From Catenulispora acidiphila DSM 44928 (GTDB lineage Bacteria > Actinomycetota > Actinomycetes > Streptomycetales > Catenulisporaceae): a DNA stretch of 64,000 bases. The DNA lies in contig NC_013131.1 in the NCBI RefSeq assembly GCF_000024025.1, positions 5,146,001 through 5,210,000 of the forward strand, read 5' to 3'. Of this stretch, positions 49,968 to 59,700 are shown piece after piece. Under the pieces are notes generated by a model, which had not been told where the DNA came from, made no database searches, and worked only from the letters and a program-made list of their open reading frames with translations. The position numbers were made by a program, and so were the translations under genes. Numbering within the stretch: the stretch's first letter is position 1; each line of letters begins with the position of its first letter.

Positions 49968-52900
49968 ATGGCGCGCCGTGTAAGTGTCCGACGAAAGATG
50001 GCCAAGGCGGCTGGTGCCGCCGTATTGACAGGGGCCTTAAGCGTTGCAGCTGCCTTGTCCGGATCGGCGGGCACGGCGTTCGCCGCGACCGGTCCGGACA
50101 AGGGAGTCTCCCCGGTCGCGAACCCGGCGGCGGCGGTGAATCCGTTCCTGGCCACCGGCGACGGCGGAGCCGGCGGCCAGGCCGACGACTTCCCCGGCCC
50201 GGATGTGCCCTTCGGCATGATGCAGTGGGGTCCGGACACCACGCCGGACCGCCCCGAGGGCGGCGGCTACTACTACAACGACTCGAACATCTCCGGCTTC
50301 AGCCTGACGCACATGTCGGGTCCGGGCTGCGGGGCGTTCGGCGACGTGCCGATCCTGCCGACGGTCGGCGCGCTGCCGGCCAACCCCTCGAGCGTGTCGG
50401 CGCCGTTCAGCCACGACGCGGAGTCCGCTTCCTCCGACTACTACTCGGTGACCACCGGGACCGGCGCCTCGGCCGTGAAGACCGAGCTGACCGAGACCGC
50501 GCGCTCCGGCATAGGCCGGTTCACCTTCCCGGCCGGCGCACAGTCCAACCTGCTGTTCAAGCTGACCGGATCGCAGAACGGCGACTCGGCCACCAGCGCG
50601 CAGGTCGTCGGGCCCAACGAGATCAAGGGCTCGGTCACTTCCGGCCACTTCTGCGGCGCGAGCAACACCTACACGCTGAACTTCGACATGGTCTTCGACC
50701 AGCCGTTCACCGCGAACGGCACGTGGACCGGCAGCACCGTCACCCCGGGTACGGCGCCGGCCGCCGCGAAGACGACGCAGAAGGCGAACACCCAGGCGAG
50801 CCCGAACACGGCGCCCGGTTCGAGCCCGACCGCCTCGCCGAGCCCGAACCCCACCGCCTCACCGAGCCCGAGCGCCTCGCCGAGCCCGGCGGCCGGCAGC
50901 TCGACCGGCGGCTCGACTCCCGCCGCGCCCAAGGCCAAGCCGGGCGCACTGCCCGCGCCGACCCTGCACGGCGCGATCCCGGCCGCCCCGAAGGCGGCCA
51001 CCCAGAAGCTGGCGGCGAACGCCGCGGCCACCGGTCCCGACGGTCTGTACCTGACCTTCGACACCAGCAGCGACCAGGTGGTCCAGGCCAAGGTCGGCAT
51101 CTCCTTCACCTCCGGGCCCAACGCGCAGGCGAACCTGGCGGCCGAGCAGACCGGCTTCGCCTTCGACGCGGTCCACGCGGCCGGCGTCAAGGCCTGGAAC
51201 GCCGAGCTGGGCAAGATCCAGATCGGCGGCGGGACCGCGGCGCGGCAGCAGGTGTTCTACACCGGGCTGTACCACTCCCTGCTGCACCCGAACATCTTCT
51301 CCGACACCAACGGCCAGTACGTCGGGTTCGACAACCAGGTGCACACCGTCCAGGCCGGGCACATCCAGGTCGCGAACTACTCCGGCTGGGACATCTACCG
51401 GTCGCAGGCGCAGCTGGAGGCGATCGTCGACCCGGCGATGGCCAGCAACGCCGCGCAGTCGATCGTCAACGACGCCGCGCAGAACAACGGCATGATGCCC
51501 AAGTGGGCGATGAACAACGGTGAGAGCTACGTCATGGTCGGCGACCCGGCCGACGGCGAACTCGCCGACTACTACGCCTTCGGCGCGCACGACTTCGACA
51601 CGGCCTCCGCGCTGAAGTACGCGCTGGCCGAGGCGAACACGCCGAACAACATCCGCCCGGACCTGGCGGACTTCGAGAAGTACGGCTACGTCCCCTCCGA
51701 CGCCGCCAACACCTGCTGCAACTTCTACGGGCCGGTGTCCACGACCGAGGAGTACGGCGCCGCCGACTTCGCACTGAGCCAGTTCGCCGGAGCGCTCGGC
51801 GACAAGGCCGACGCCACGGCGCTCCAGACCCGTTCGCAGGACTGGCAGAACCTGTTCAGCCCGGCGACCGGCCTGCTCGAGCCGCGCACCACCAACGGCC
51901 AGTACCTGCCGACCACGCTGAGCTCCTCGGACAACTACGTCGAGGGCGACGCCTCGCAGTACCGCTGGCAGGTCGGCTGGAACCCCAGCGGTCTGGTGAC
52001 GGCCATGGGCGGCGGCCAGGCGGTCCAGAAGCAGCTGGACACCTTCTTCACGCAGCTCGACCAGGGTCCGCCCTCGCCGTACGCGTTCCTGGGCAACGAG
52101 CCCGACATGGGCGTGCCGTGGCTGTACGACTACACCGGCGCGCCGTGGAAGGCGCAGAAGATCGTCAACGACGTCCGGACCCAGATCTTCACCGACGACC
52201 CGAAGACCAGCCTCGGCGGCAACGACGACCTGGGCACCACCTCGGCGCAGGGCGCGTTCTCGATGCTGGGGATGTTCCCGGAGGCCGCGGGCAGCGCCGA
52301 CATGGCGTTGAACAGCCCTGAGTTCCCGCTGGAGATCATCCACCTGGCCAACGGGAAGGCCATCACCGTGAACGCGCCCGGCGCGGACTCGGTGAAGAAC
52401 TTCTACGTGCAGAGCATGAAGCTCAACGGCTCGTCGTGGCACTCGGCGTGGCTGCCGGCCGCGGCGTTCACCCACGGCGCGACGCTCGACGTGAAGATGG
52501 GCTCGACCCCGAACAAGAGCTGGGGCGCCGGCAAGAACGACGCGCCGCCCTCGCACACCGCCGGGCAGCAGCCGGCCATCGGCTACCTGTCCGACCAGCA
52601 GCTCCGGGTCACCCCGGGCAGCAGCGCCACCGTCACGGTGTCCGCGCAGGACGTCGCCGGGGACCACCAGAAGATCTCGGTGGGCGCCACGCCGCCGGCC
52701 GGCTCCGGTCTGACGGTGAAGCAGTCCTCTTCCACGCTGCACCTCTCCCCGGCCGGGCACGACTCGCTGAAACTGACGATCAACGCCCCGGCCACGGCGG
52801 CGCAGACCTTCTACACCGTCCCGGTCCAGCTGACCGCCGACGGCAAGGCGCTGCCCCCGCTGAAGCTGACGGTGCTGGTCGCCCCGGCGGGCAGCCTGCT

Positions 52901-54365
52901 GGCCTCCTTCGACAACAACGGCATCGCCGACGACACGCAGATCACCGTCACCAACTTCGACGGCTCCGGCAACAGCTACTCCGCGCAGGCTCTGGCCGGC
53001 GCCGGGCTGACCCCGGGCCAGCCGGTGACGGTCGGCGGCATCACCTACACCTGGCCGCTTCCGGCGCCGGGCAACCCGGACAACGTCGTGGCCGCCGGCC
53101 AGAAGGTGAACGTGTCCGCGGCCGCCGGGACGCAGGAACTCGGTCTGCTCGGTTCGGCCGACGGCGGTCCCAGCCAGGGCGTCATGACGCTGAACTACTC
53201 CGACGGCAGCACCGCGCAGTTCTGGCTCGGACTGTCGGACTGGACGCTGGGGGCGGGCAAGAGCAAGCCGTCCTTCGGCAACGGCGACGCCGCGACGCTG
53301 TCCTACCGGGACTGCTCCAGCTGCGCCGGCGGCAAGGACACCACGGCGACGCACGTGTTCTCCACGGTGTTCCCGGTCGACCCGGCCAAGACGCTGACCT
53401 CGGTCACCCTGCCCAACGGGACCGACCAGGGCCGGCTGCACGTCTTCGCCGTCGGGACCTCCACGACCGCGCCGACCGGTGCGGTGACCACCTCGGCCAC
53501 CCCCTCGCCGGCCGCGGCCGGGCAGCAGGTGACGGTGCACGGCTCCGGCTTCGGCGCCACGCAGGGCACCGGCTACGTGGCCTTCAGCGACCAGGGCATC
53601 AACTGGGGCGCGCCGGGCAACAGCGCGGCGTTCACGGTCGACTCCTGGAGCGACACCGCGGTGACCTTCACCGTGCCGACCCCCAGCGGGACCAACGGCA
53701 TGTTCCACGTCTACCCCGGCTCCAACGCCGCGGTGACCGTGGTCAACGCCGCGGGCCAGGTCTCCGACAGCCAGGTGCTGCCGATGACCCCGACCGCGAA
53801 CCCGGCCGACTACTTCGACAACATCGGAACCTCGGCCGACAGCAACCAGCAGTGCGCCGACTTCGACGGAGACGGCTACAGCTACTCCGCCGACGCCCTG
53901 GCCGCCGCCGGTATCAAGCCCGGAGGCACCGTGACCTCCGACGGTGTGACCTACACCTGGCCGAACGTCCAGCCCTGCGGCGCGGACAACATCCTGCCCG
54001 CGGGCCAGACGATGCTGGTGACCGGAAAGGCCGGCGCCACCAAGCTCGGCCTGCTCGGCTCCTCCACCAACGGCGGCTCCGCCGGCCCGATCACCCTCAC
54101 CTACACCGACGGCACCTCCACCACCCAGACGCTGACCTTCAACGACTGGGCCAGCGGCGGCGACACCACCGACACCGCGATCGCGACCATGCCCTACCGC
54201 AACAGCGACTCCGGCAGCTCGCAGTCGATCACGATGTACGTCTTCTCCACCACCGTCCCGCTGGACACCACCAAGACCCTGGCCTCGGTCACGTTCCCGA
54301 ACGTGGCCTCCAGCGTCGGCAGCAACACCACCGCGATGCACGTCTTCGCGGTCTCCGAAGGCTGA
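49968..54365 (+). CDS. Secreted GH92 alpha-mannosidase with C-terminal modules
   Basis: A 1465-residue exported glycosidase of family GH92, which trims alpha-linked mannose. A signal peptide with paired arginines ends near residue 38. The N-terminal beta-sandwich (FPGPDVPFGMMQWGPDT, then SGFSLTHMSGPGC) is split by a ~90-residue Pro/Ser/Thr-rich insert (~262-352). The catalytic domain keeps the acid region VEGDASQYRW (~659), GNEPDMGVPWLYDY and GGNDDLGTTSA (~750) with the paired aspartates. Behind it are a NEW3-like domain, a ~160-residue module present twice (FDGSGNSYSAQALAGAGL and FDGDGYSYSADALAAAGI) and an IPT/TIG-like domain between the copies. The ATG at 49968 follows GGAGGG. Confidence 0.9.
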   Translation: MARRVSVRRKMAKAAGAAVLTGALSVAAALSGSAGTAFAATGPDKGVSPVANPAAAVNPFLATGDGGAGGQADDFPGPDVPFGMMQWGPDTTPDRPEGGGYYYNDSNISGFSLTHMSGPGCGAFGDVPILPTVGALPANPSSVSAPFSHDAESASSDYYSVTTGTGASAVKTELTETARSGIGRFTFPAGAQSNLLFKLTGSQNGDSATSAQVVGPNEIKGSVTSGHFCGASNTYTLNFDMVFDQPFTANGTWTGSTVTPGTAPAAAKTTQKANTQASPNTAPGSSPTASPSPNPTASPSPSASPSPAAGSSTGGSTPAAPKAKPGALPAPTLHGAIPAAPKAATQKLAANAAATGPDGLYLTFDTSSDQVVQAKVGISFTSGPNAQANLAAEQTGFAFDAVHAAGVKAWNAELGKIQIGGGTAARQQVFYTGLYHSLLHPNIFSDTNGQYVGFDNQVHTVQAGHIQVANYSGWDIYRSQAQLEAIVDPAMASNAAQSIVNDAAQNNGMMPKWAMNNGESYVMVGDPADGELADYYAFGAHDFDTASALKYALAEANTPNNIRPDLADFEKYGYVPSDAANTCCNFYGPVSTTEEYGAADFALSQFAGALGDKADATALQTRSQDWQNLFSPATGLLEPRTTNGQYLPTTLSSSDNYVEGDASQYRWQVGWNPSGLVTAMGGGQAVQKQLDTFFTQLDQGPPSPYAFLGNEPDMGVPWLYDYTGAPWKAQKIVNDVRTQIFTDDPKTSLGGNDDLGTTSAQGAFSMLGMFPEAAGSADMALNSPEFPLEIIHLANGKAITVNAPGADSVKNFYVQSMKLNGSSWHSAWLPAAAFTHGATLDVKMGSTPNKSWGAGKNDAPPSHTAGQQPAIGYLSDQQLRVTPGSSATVTVSAQDVAGDHQKISVGATPPAGSGLTVKQSSSTLHLSPAGHDSLKLTINAPATAAQTFYTVPVQLTADGKALPPLKLTVLVAPAGSLLASFDNNGIADDTQITVTNFDGSGNSYSAQALAGAGLTPGQPVTVGGITYTWPLPAPGNPDNVVAAGQKVNVSAAAGTQELGLLGSADGGPSQGVMTLNYSDGSTAQFWLGLSDWTLGAGKSKPSFGNGDAATLSYRDCSSCAGGKDTTATHVFSTVFPVDPAKTLTSVTLPNGTDQGRLHVFAVGTSTTAPTGAVTTSATPSPAAAGQQVTVHGSGFGATQGTGYVAFSDQGINWGAPGNSAAFTVDSWSDTAVTFTVPTPSGTNGMFHVYPGSNAAVTVVNAAGQVSDSQVLPMTPTANPADYFDNIGTSADSNQQCADFDGDGYSYSADALAAAGIKPGGTVTSDGVTYTWPNVQPCGADNILPAGQTMLVTGKAGATKLGLLGSSTNGGSAGPITLTYTDGTSTTQTLTFNDWASGGDTTDTAIATMPYRNSDSGSSQSITMYVFSTTVPLDTTKTLASVTFPNVASSVGSNTTAMHVFAVSEG

Positions 54366-54403
54366 GGAGCAGCAGTCCCTCGCTCCTCGGCGCTTGATTG
54401 AAC

Positions 54404-54441
54404 AGCTGGTCCCGGCCCGGATTCTCGGGTCGGGACCAGCT
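54404..54441. terminator. Bidirectional hairpin terminator after the GH92 gene
   Basis: AGCTGGTCCCG pairs with CGGGACCAGCT, continuing after a G-U pair into GCCCG-like inner pairing, for a 16-bp stem and 6-nt loop. It sits 39 bases after the GH92 stop and 35 bases before the convergent DUF5959 gene end. Confidence 0.85.
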
Positions 54442-54475
54442 GTGTGTCCGGGGTTTGTGGTACTCAGCGCGGTAA

Positions 54476-54952
54476 TCAGCGCTGCCGGTCCGGGCTCCAC
54501 TCATAGACGTCCGGCGAGGACGTGAGCACTTCGCGCGGCCAGGTCTGGTGCACCCGCGCCAGCCGCTGTCGCAGGTCGCTGACCCACTCGGGACGGATCG
54601 GGACCTTCATGACGATGTCGAAGCGATCAGTCTCGTGGACCCGCACCGCCACGCGCCGGTTCCGTTGGACGCGCAGCTCGATGCCCGGACCCCGGTCGCC
54701 CGCGATCACCGCGGTGGAACCGGCGCCCAGACCGCCGTCGAGCGCGCTCTGCCACTCGGCGAGGTCCGAGGGGAGCAGGAACAGCGTCGTGGCGTCCCGG
54801 ACCTTGTCCGAGGACACGATCAGTGTGGCCCGCAAAATATCGTGACCTGTCAGCACTCCCGGCTCGAAGCGTCCGGTGACCCGCACCACGCAGCGCTCGC
54901 CGGCAGTGCCCGCCAGATCGATCAGGTCTATCGACCCTGCTGGGTCTCCCAT
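54476..54952 (-). CDS. DUF5959 family protein
   Basis: A 158-residue protein matching the actinomycete DUF5959 pattern: IDLIDLAGTAGERCVVRVTGRF at the N-terminus, the LFLLPSDLAEWQSALDGGLGAG segment in the middle and the basic-aromatic C-terminal part. Its function is unknown; family members are small soluble proteins. I chose the ATG at 54952. An upstream in-frame ATG at 54997 would overlap the end of the TetR gene by 13 bases. It is co-directional with that TetR gene and convergent to the GH92 gene. Confidence 0.75.
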   Translation of the reverse strand: MGDPAGSIDLIDLAGTAGERCVVRVTGRFEPGVLTGHDILRATLIVSSDKVRDATTLFLLPSDLAEWQSALDGGLGAGSTAVIAGDRGPGIELRVQRNRRVAVRVHETDRFDIVMKVPIRPEWVSDLRQRLARVHQTWPREVLTSSPDVYEWSPDRQR

Positions 54953-54984
54953 TGTCGCCCCGCCCCCACGTTCCGCCTCGCGCA

Positions 54985-55584
54985 TCAAGCCGGCCAAGCC
55001 GCGAGCGCCACGTCGGCGACGCGCTGGAGGTCCTGTTCGCTGGCGCCGTCGCGGGCTTGGGTGGACATGCCTTGGATCACTGCGGCGTAGAAGGTTGCCA
55101 GGGCTGGGGCGTCGGTCTTGGGGGGGAGGCTGCCGGCTTGGATGTCGGCGGTGATGCGGTCGGCGATGGCGTGCTTGGTGTCCTCGCGGTAGGCGCGGAG
55201 TTCTTCGGCGACGTCTTGGGAGGCTTCGGAGGTGTTGGTGGCGCCGTCGATGACCAGGCAGCCGGGGGGGTGGTGGGCGTCGGTGTACTCGGTGGCGGCC
55301 AGACGGAGCATGGTTTCCACGACGCCGCGGGCGGTCGGCTGGTCCAGGGCGCGGGAGCCGTAGTCGCCGTGGGTCTGGGCGTAGCGCTGGACGGCGGCGC
55401 TGAAGAGCTTGCGCTTGTCGCCGAAGGCGGCGTACAGGCTCGGCGGGTTGATGCCCATCGCCCTGGTCAGGGTGGCGATCGAGGTCGCCTCGTAGCCGTG
55501 GCGCCAGAACTCCATGAGCGCGGCTTCCAGCGCCTGGTCGCGGTCGAAGCCTCGGGGGCGTCCCTTGATGGTCGCGGTAGTCAC
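54985..55584 (-). CDS. TetR family transcriptional regulator
   Basis: A 199-residue TetR regulator. The HTH lies at residues ~12-60 (ALEAALMEFWRHGYEATSIA, then LTRAMGINPPSLYAAFGDK), followed by HPPGCLVIDG in the C-terminal domain, a feature of the AcrR/YcdC-like group. The start is a GTG at 55584. A -10-like TAGAAT lies seven bases upstream and overlaps the operator, so translation may be leaderless. It is divergent from the quinone oxidoreductase gene and probably controls both. Confidence 0.89.
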   Translation of the reverse strand: MTTATIKGRPRGFDRDQALEAALMEFWRHGYEATSIATLTRAMGINPPSLYAAFGDKRKLFSAAVQRYAQTHGDYGSRALDQPTARGVVETMLRLAATEYTDAHHPPGCLVIDGATNTSEASQDVAEELRAYREDTKHAIADRITADIQAGSLPPKTDAPALATFYAAVIQGMSTQARDGASEQDLQRVADVALAAWPA

Positions 55585-55597
55585 GTCCTCGATTCTA

Positions 55598-55609
55598 TAG
55601 CGATCGCTA
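55598..55609. promoter_or_regulatory. TetR operator between regulator and oxidoreductase
   Basis: TAGCGATCGCTA is a perfect 12-bp palindrome 13 bp before the TetR start codon and 58 bp before the oxidoreductase ATG. It overlaps the predicted tetR promoter. A weaker CTGTA/TACAG inverted repeat follows at 55630-55647. Confidence 0.75.
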
Positions 55610-55667
55610 GGGAATGTGGTACCGTCCTTCTGTATCGACCACTACAGAAAGTGTGGAGGGATCTCCC

Positions 55668-56600
55668 ATGCGCGCTGTCTCCCAGGACTCATTCGGCGAC
55701 CCGACCGTCCTGCACGCCGTCGAGGTGCCCGTGCCCGCCCTGCTGCCCTCCGAGGTCCTGGTCCGGGTGCACGCCACCGGCGTCAACCCGGTCGACGCCA
55801 TGGTCCGCTCCGGCGCCTTCGCGATGCTCGGCCAGCCGCCGTTCGTCCTGGGCTGGGACGTCTCAGGGGTCGTGGAAGAAACCGTGCCCGGCGTCACCCG
55901 CTTCGAGGTCGGCGACGAGGTCTACGGCATGCCGTTCTTCCCGCGCGCCGGCAACGCCTACGCCGAGTACGTCGCCGTCCCCTCCCGCCAGCTGGCCCGC
56001 AAGCCCGCCGCGATCGACCACGACCACGCCGCCGCCCTGCCGCTGGCCGGACTCACCGCGTGGCAGGCGCTCGTCGACGCCGCCGGGGTGTCCGAGGGCG
56101 ACAAGATCCTGATCCACGCCGGCGGCGGAGGCGTGGGACACCTCGCGGTACAGATCGCCAAGGCCCGCGGCGCGCACGTCGTGGCCACCGCCAGCGCCGC
56201 CAAACACGACTTCGTCCTCGGCCTCGGCGCCGACGAGGTCATCGACTACCGCGCCGTGGACATCACCGAAGCCATCAAGGGCATGGACGTCGTCCTGGAC
56301 ACGGTCGGCGGAGCCGTCGGCCGCCAGTCGATCGAGGTCCTGCGCCCCGGCGGGCTGCTGCTCACCATCGTCGACCGGATGGACAGGGAGCTGCGCGCCG
56401 CGACGATCGACGCCGGCCGGCGCTTCGCGGGCATCACCGTCGAGCCGGACTATGTCGGACTGGAAGCCCTCGCCGCGCTCGTGGACGCCGGGAAGCTGCG
56501 CCCCTACGTCGAGCACGCGATCCCGCTCGACGACGCCGCCAAGGCGCACGAGCTCATCGAGTCCGGCCGCACGCAGGGCAAGATCGTCCTGACGCTGTAG
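55668..56600 (+). CDS. Zinc-independent alcohol dehydrogenase / NADPH:quinone oxidoreductase
   Basis: A 310-residue MDR-family reductase of the quinone oxidoreductase (Qor/zeta-crystallin) type. No catalytic-zinc cysteine or histidine set is present. The cofactor motif is ILIHAGGGGVGHLAVQIAKARGA near residue 145, and VNPVDAMVRSG near 40 is a class hallmark. Such enzymes reduce quinones or alpha,beta-unsaturated carbonyls. It is divergent from a TetR gene with a clear operator between. The ATG follows GGAGGG. The 26 bp that include its stop codon are repeated immediately downstream. Confidence 0.89.
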   Translation: MRAVSQDSFGDPTVLHAVEVPVPALLPSEVLVRVHATGVNPVDAMVRSGAFAMLGQPPFVLGWDVSGVVEETVPGVTRFEVGDEVYGMPFFPRAGNAYAEYVAVPSRQLARKPAAIDHDHAAALPLAGLTAWQALVDAAGVSEGDKILIHAGGGGVGHLAVQIAKARGAHVVATASAAKHDFVLGLGADEVIDYRAVDITEAIKGMDVVLDTVGGAVGRQSIEVLRPGGLLLTIVDRMDRELRAATIDAGRRFAGITVEPDYVGLEALAALVDAGKLRPYVEHAIPLDDAAKAHELIESGRTQGKIVLTL

Positions 56601-56646
56601 GACAGCAACGGTCTACAAAACTGTAGGACAGCAACAGTCCACAACA
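56595..56646. repeat. 26-bp tandem duplication across a stop codon
   Basis: Two adjacent copies (56595-56620 and 56621-56646) share CTGTAGGACAGCAAC and differ at three positions in the rest. The first copy contains the last codon and TAG stop of the oxidoreductase gene, so the gene's own tail was duplicated. Confidence 0.85.
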
Positions 56647-56648
56647 CT

Positions 56649-56692
56649 GCCGCCCCGCCGAGCTGCTCCGAAGAGCGGCCCGGCGGGGCGGC
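56649..56692. terminator. Hairpin terminator between convergent genes
   Basis: GCCGCCCCGCCG pairs with CGGCGGGGCGGC (12 bp). An inner GCTC/GAGC helix capped by CGAA extends it. It lies between the oxidoreductase end and the end of the large peptidase gene and can serve both. Confidence 0.8.
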
Positions 56693-56723
56693 GGTTCAGC
56701 GGTAGCGGACTACCTCAGCCCTC

Positions 56724-59700
56724 TCAGTAAGAGAACTGCTCGATCTGGCTCCATCCGGGACCGTACGTGAACCCGGTCCGCGTCTTGGGGTCGATCTGGA
56801 TGTTCTGCCCCGCGGTGGACGACAGCGGACCGCCGAACCCGTGGGTGAACTCGAACGCCGTCACCGTCTTGAGAACCTTGCCGGTGCCAGTGTCCACCAC
56901 ATCGATCTGACCGCGGGAGTTGCTGTCGGTCAGGATGCCGCCGGGGTGGCCGAAGACCGACAGCGGCTGCGGGCTGGCATAGGCGACCAGCGCCACATGG
57001 TGCGCGCTGTCCAGTGCCAGCGCCCCGGCCATCTGCTGGCGCAGCGTGCCGTTGTTGGTCGTGGCGAGGGTCTTCTCGTCGACCATGTCCAGCGCGAGGT
57101 GGCTCAGGAAGTTGACGCTGAAGCTGGCGTAGTTCAGCAGCGCCGCCTGGGAACCGTCCTGCGCCGAGGCGAAGTTGGTACCGCAGACCGGGGTGGACCC
57201 GGCCGACAGCGACACCGCCTCGGTCGCCTCATTGACGTCGATCACCGCGTTCGCCGCCGTCCCGAAGCACAGCGAGCTGTCGGCGAGGTGCGCGAGCTGG
57301 ACGGTGCCGGTGCCCGCATCGACGTCGATGCCGTCGTAGTAGGCGCGCGTGGCCTTCGCCGTGGCGTCCGGCTCGACCGGGGTGCCCGGCTTGCCGGAGG
57401 CGACGTCGAGGCTGAGCAGCTCGTCGTGGTAGTCCGGCTGGACCCACTGCAGGACCCACGCCTGGTGCCGCGCGGCGTCCACCCGGCCGCCGACGACCAG
57501 GCTCGGCGCGCCCTGCACCACCTGCGGCGTGCCGACCAGCGAGCCGTCGGACAGGTTCCGCACCTCCAGCTGGTAGGAGTTCTCATCGACGGTGTGCATC
57601 AGGACCACGCGATGCGCCGAGTCGTCCACGCCGATGATCGCGTAGGGACCGGCCTGCGTGGTGTCGGAGGTGATGACCGGACCGTAGGTCCCGTCAGCCG
57701 GGTTGTAGTGCCGGACGGACTCGCCGGCGTCGGCGGAGTCGGTCACCACGGCGACCGAGTCCGCGCCCTTGGCGGCGAAGTCCGCGACCTGCCCGTTCGC
57801 CGGCGGCACGCCGTCGTCGACGGTCAGCGTCGAGGACGGCGAGGCCTGCCCGGCCGCCTGGCCGTCCCGGCCGATCGGCAGCACCCGGATGGTGTACTGC
57901 GACGCGGTGGCCAGACCGATCTTGAGCGCGTCCAGCGAGACCGTGCCGGAGCGCCAGGGGAGCTTCTGGTAGACCACCGATCCGGTGTCGAAGCCGTCGC
58001 CGTCGCGGGCGGTGCCGTTCTGCGCGGTGAAGGTGTTCAGCGAGTTCCACAGCGTCGGTGCGCCGGCGGAGATCTCCAGCATCGCGCCGGTGGCGCCGTG
58101 GACGGAGTCCACCGAGTAGTTCACGCTGAAGGCCGAGGACTTCCGCGAGACCTCGCTCTGGTGGCCGAACGCCGCCGAGGCGTCGTGCCGGACGCCGGCG
58201 GCCAGGGTCGGGGCGTCGGGACGCTGGTCGGCGCCGAAGCCCGCGACGCGGATCGGCGCCGATTCCCCGTAGATCGGGTACTGCGGGTTCGAGTCGTCCT
58301 GGATGATCGTGATGCCGTAGATGCCGCCGCCGGAGCCGAACGCCGAGGCGGGGATCTGCACGTCGCCGGAGGTTCCGGTGAGCGGCGCGGTCCAGGCGTT
58401 GTTGGAGAGCGGGGCGAGCACCGGGCTCCAGTGGCCGACGGTAGAGAGCGCGAGGGTCGGGCTCTTGACGTTCCGCACGCCGGTGAAGTCGTAGTGCACT
58501 GTCACGGCCTGGCCCGCGTTGACGGTCGCCGGGGCGGTCGGCGCCGGCGCCTCCAGGTACGTGCCGTCGGTGGCGCCGAGGGTGACGGACTGCGTGATCG
58601 ACCCGGTCGAGCGGCCGTGGGACAGGACGTCGAACCGGACGGAGACCGTGCGCGGCGTCGTGGATATCACCGGCAGCCCGGCGGCGGTCAGCAGCTGGGT
58701 CGGGGTGAGGCGGATCGCTGGGGTGTCGGAGTCGAAGGTCTTCGAGCCGACGGTTAAGCGGTAGCGGCTGCCGTGACCGGCGTTCACCACGTCTGCGGCG
58801 AACGTGAGCGGTCCGACCAGCCCTTCGCCGGTGTCATCGCCGCGCGCGTCCGCCGGACCGGCCAGGTCGATCGAGGCCGGGTCGGTGCTCTCCAGGAACT
58901 CCCCGCCCTCCTCGCCGAGCAGTTCGTGGTGCTGCACGCCGAGGCGGACGATGCGCGTCGGACCGGCCTTGGCAGCGGCGTCGGCGGCGTCGGCGCTGAC
59001 TGTGCTGGCAGCGCTGTCGGCGGCGGTGCCGTTGACGACCGCGTTGGTGTCGTCCCCGTGCCGCGCCGACAGCAGCCGCTCGACCGCCGCGGTGACGTCC
59101 ACCTGCGGACCGACGTTCAGGTTCTGGTCGATCTGCGGCGGCGTGGCCACCGTGCGGGCAGTGGAGACCAGCAGGTCCCTGATCTGCTCCGGCGTCAAAG
59201 TGCGGCCGGTCAGCTTCGCGGCGCCGTCGATGACCGCCGCGGCGGCTGCGATCTCCGGTGCCGAGGCGGACGTGCCGCCGGTCAGGCTCACCCCGGCGGT
59301 CTGCGCCGCCGAGCCCTCGGCGTGGAAGAGCGCCGGGATGTTGTCGCTGGGCGCCGACAGGTCGATCCGCGAGCCGAAGCCGGAGGAGAAGTCGCCGCTG
59401 CCGGATATCCGGGTCTCCGCGACGGTCGCCGGGCCCGCGGTGCCGACGGACAGGGTGTTGTCGGTGGTGCTGCCGCCGGCGGCGATCGCCCCGCTGTCCT
59501 GGACCCGGCTGGGGGTGGTGGACATCGCGTCGTCGTCGATGGTGGTCGCCTGGTGCGCGGAGTGCGCCACGTCGGTCGGGGTGCTGCCGCCGTCCGGGCC
59601 GACCGCGGTCGGGGTGTACAGGCGGGTGCCGTCGTTGGCGGCTATGGAGACCGTGATGCCGTACTGGTGCACGATCTGGGCGACCGTGGCCTCGATCGTC

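Noticed and set aside
50859-54500. A 1213-codon open frame on the minus strand opposite the GH92 gene
   Set aside because: It is Arg/Gly/Val-rich with no recognisable domain and is the expected antisense shadow of a high-GC gene whose wobble positions are G/C.
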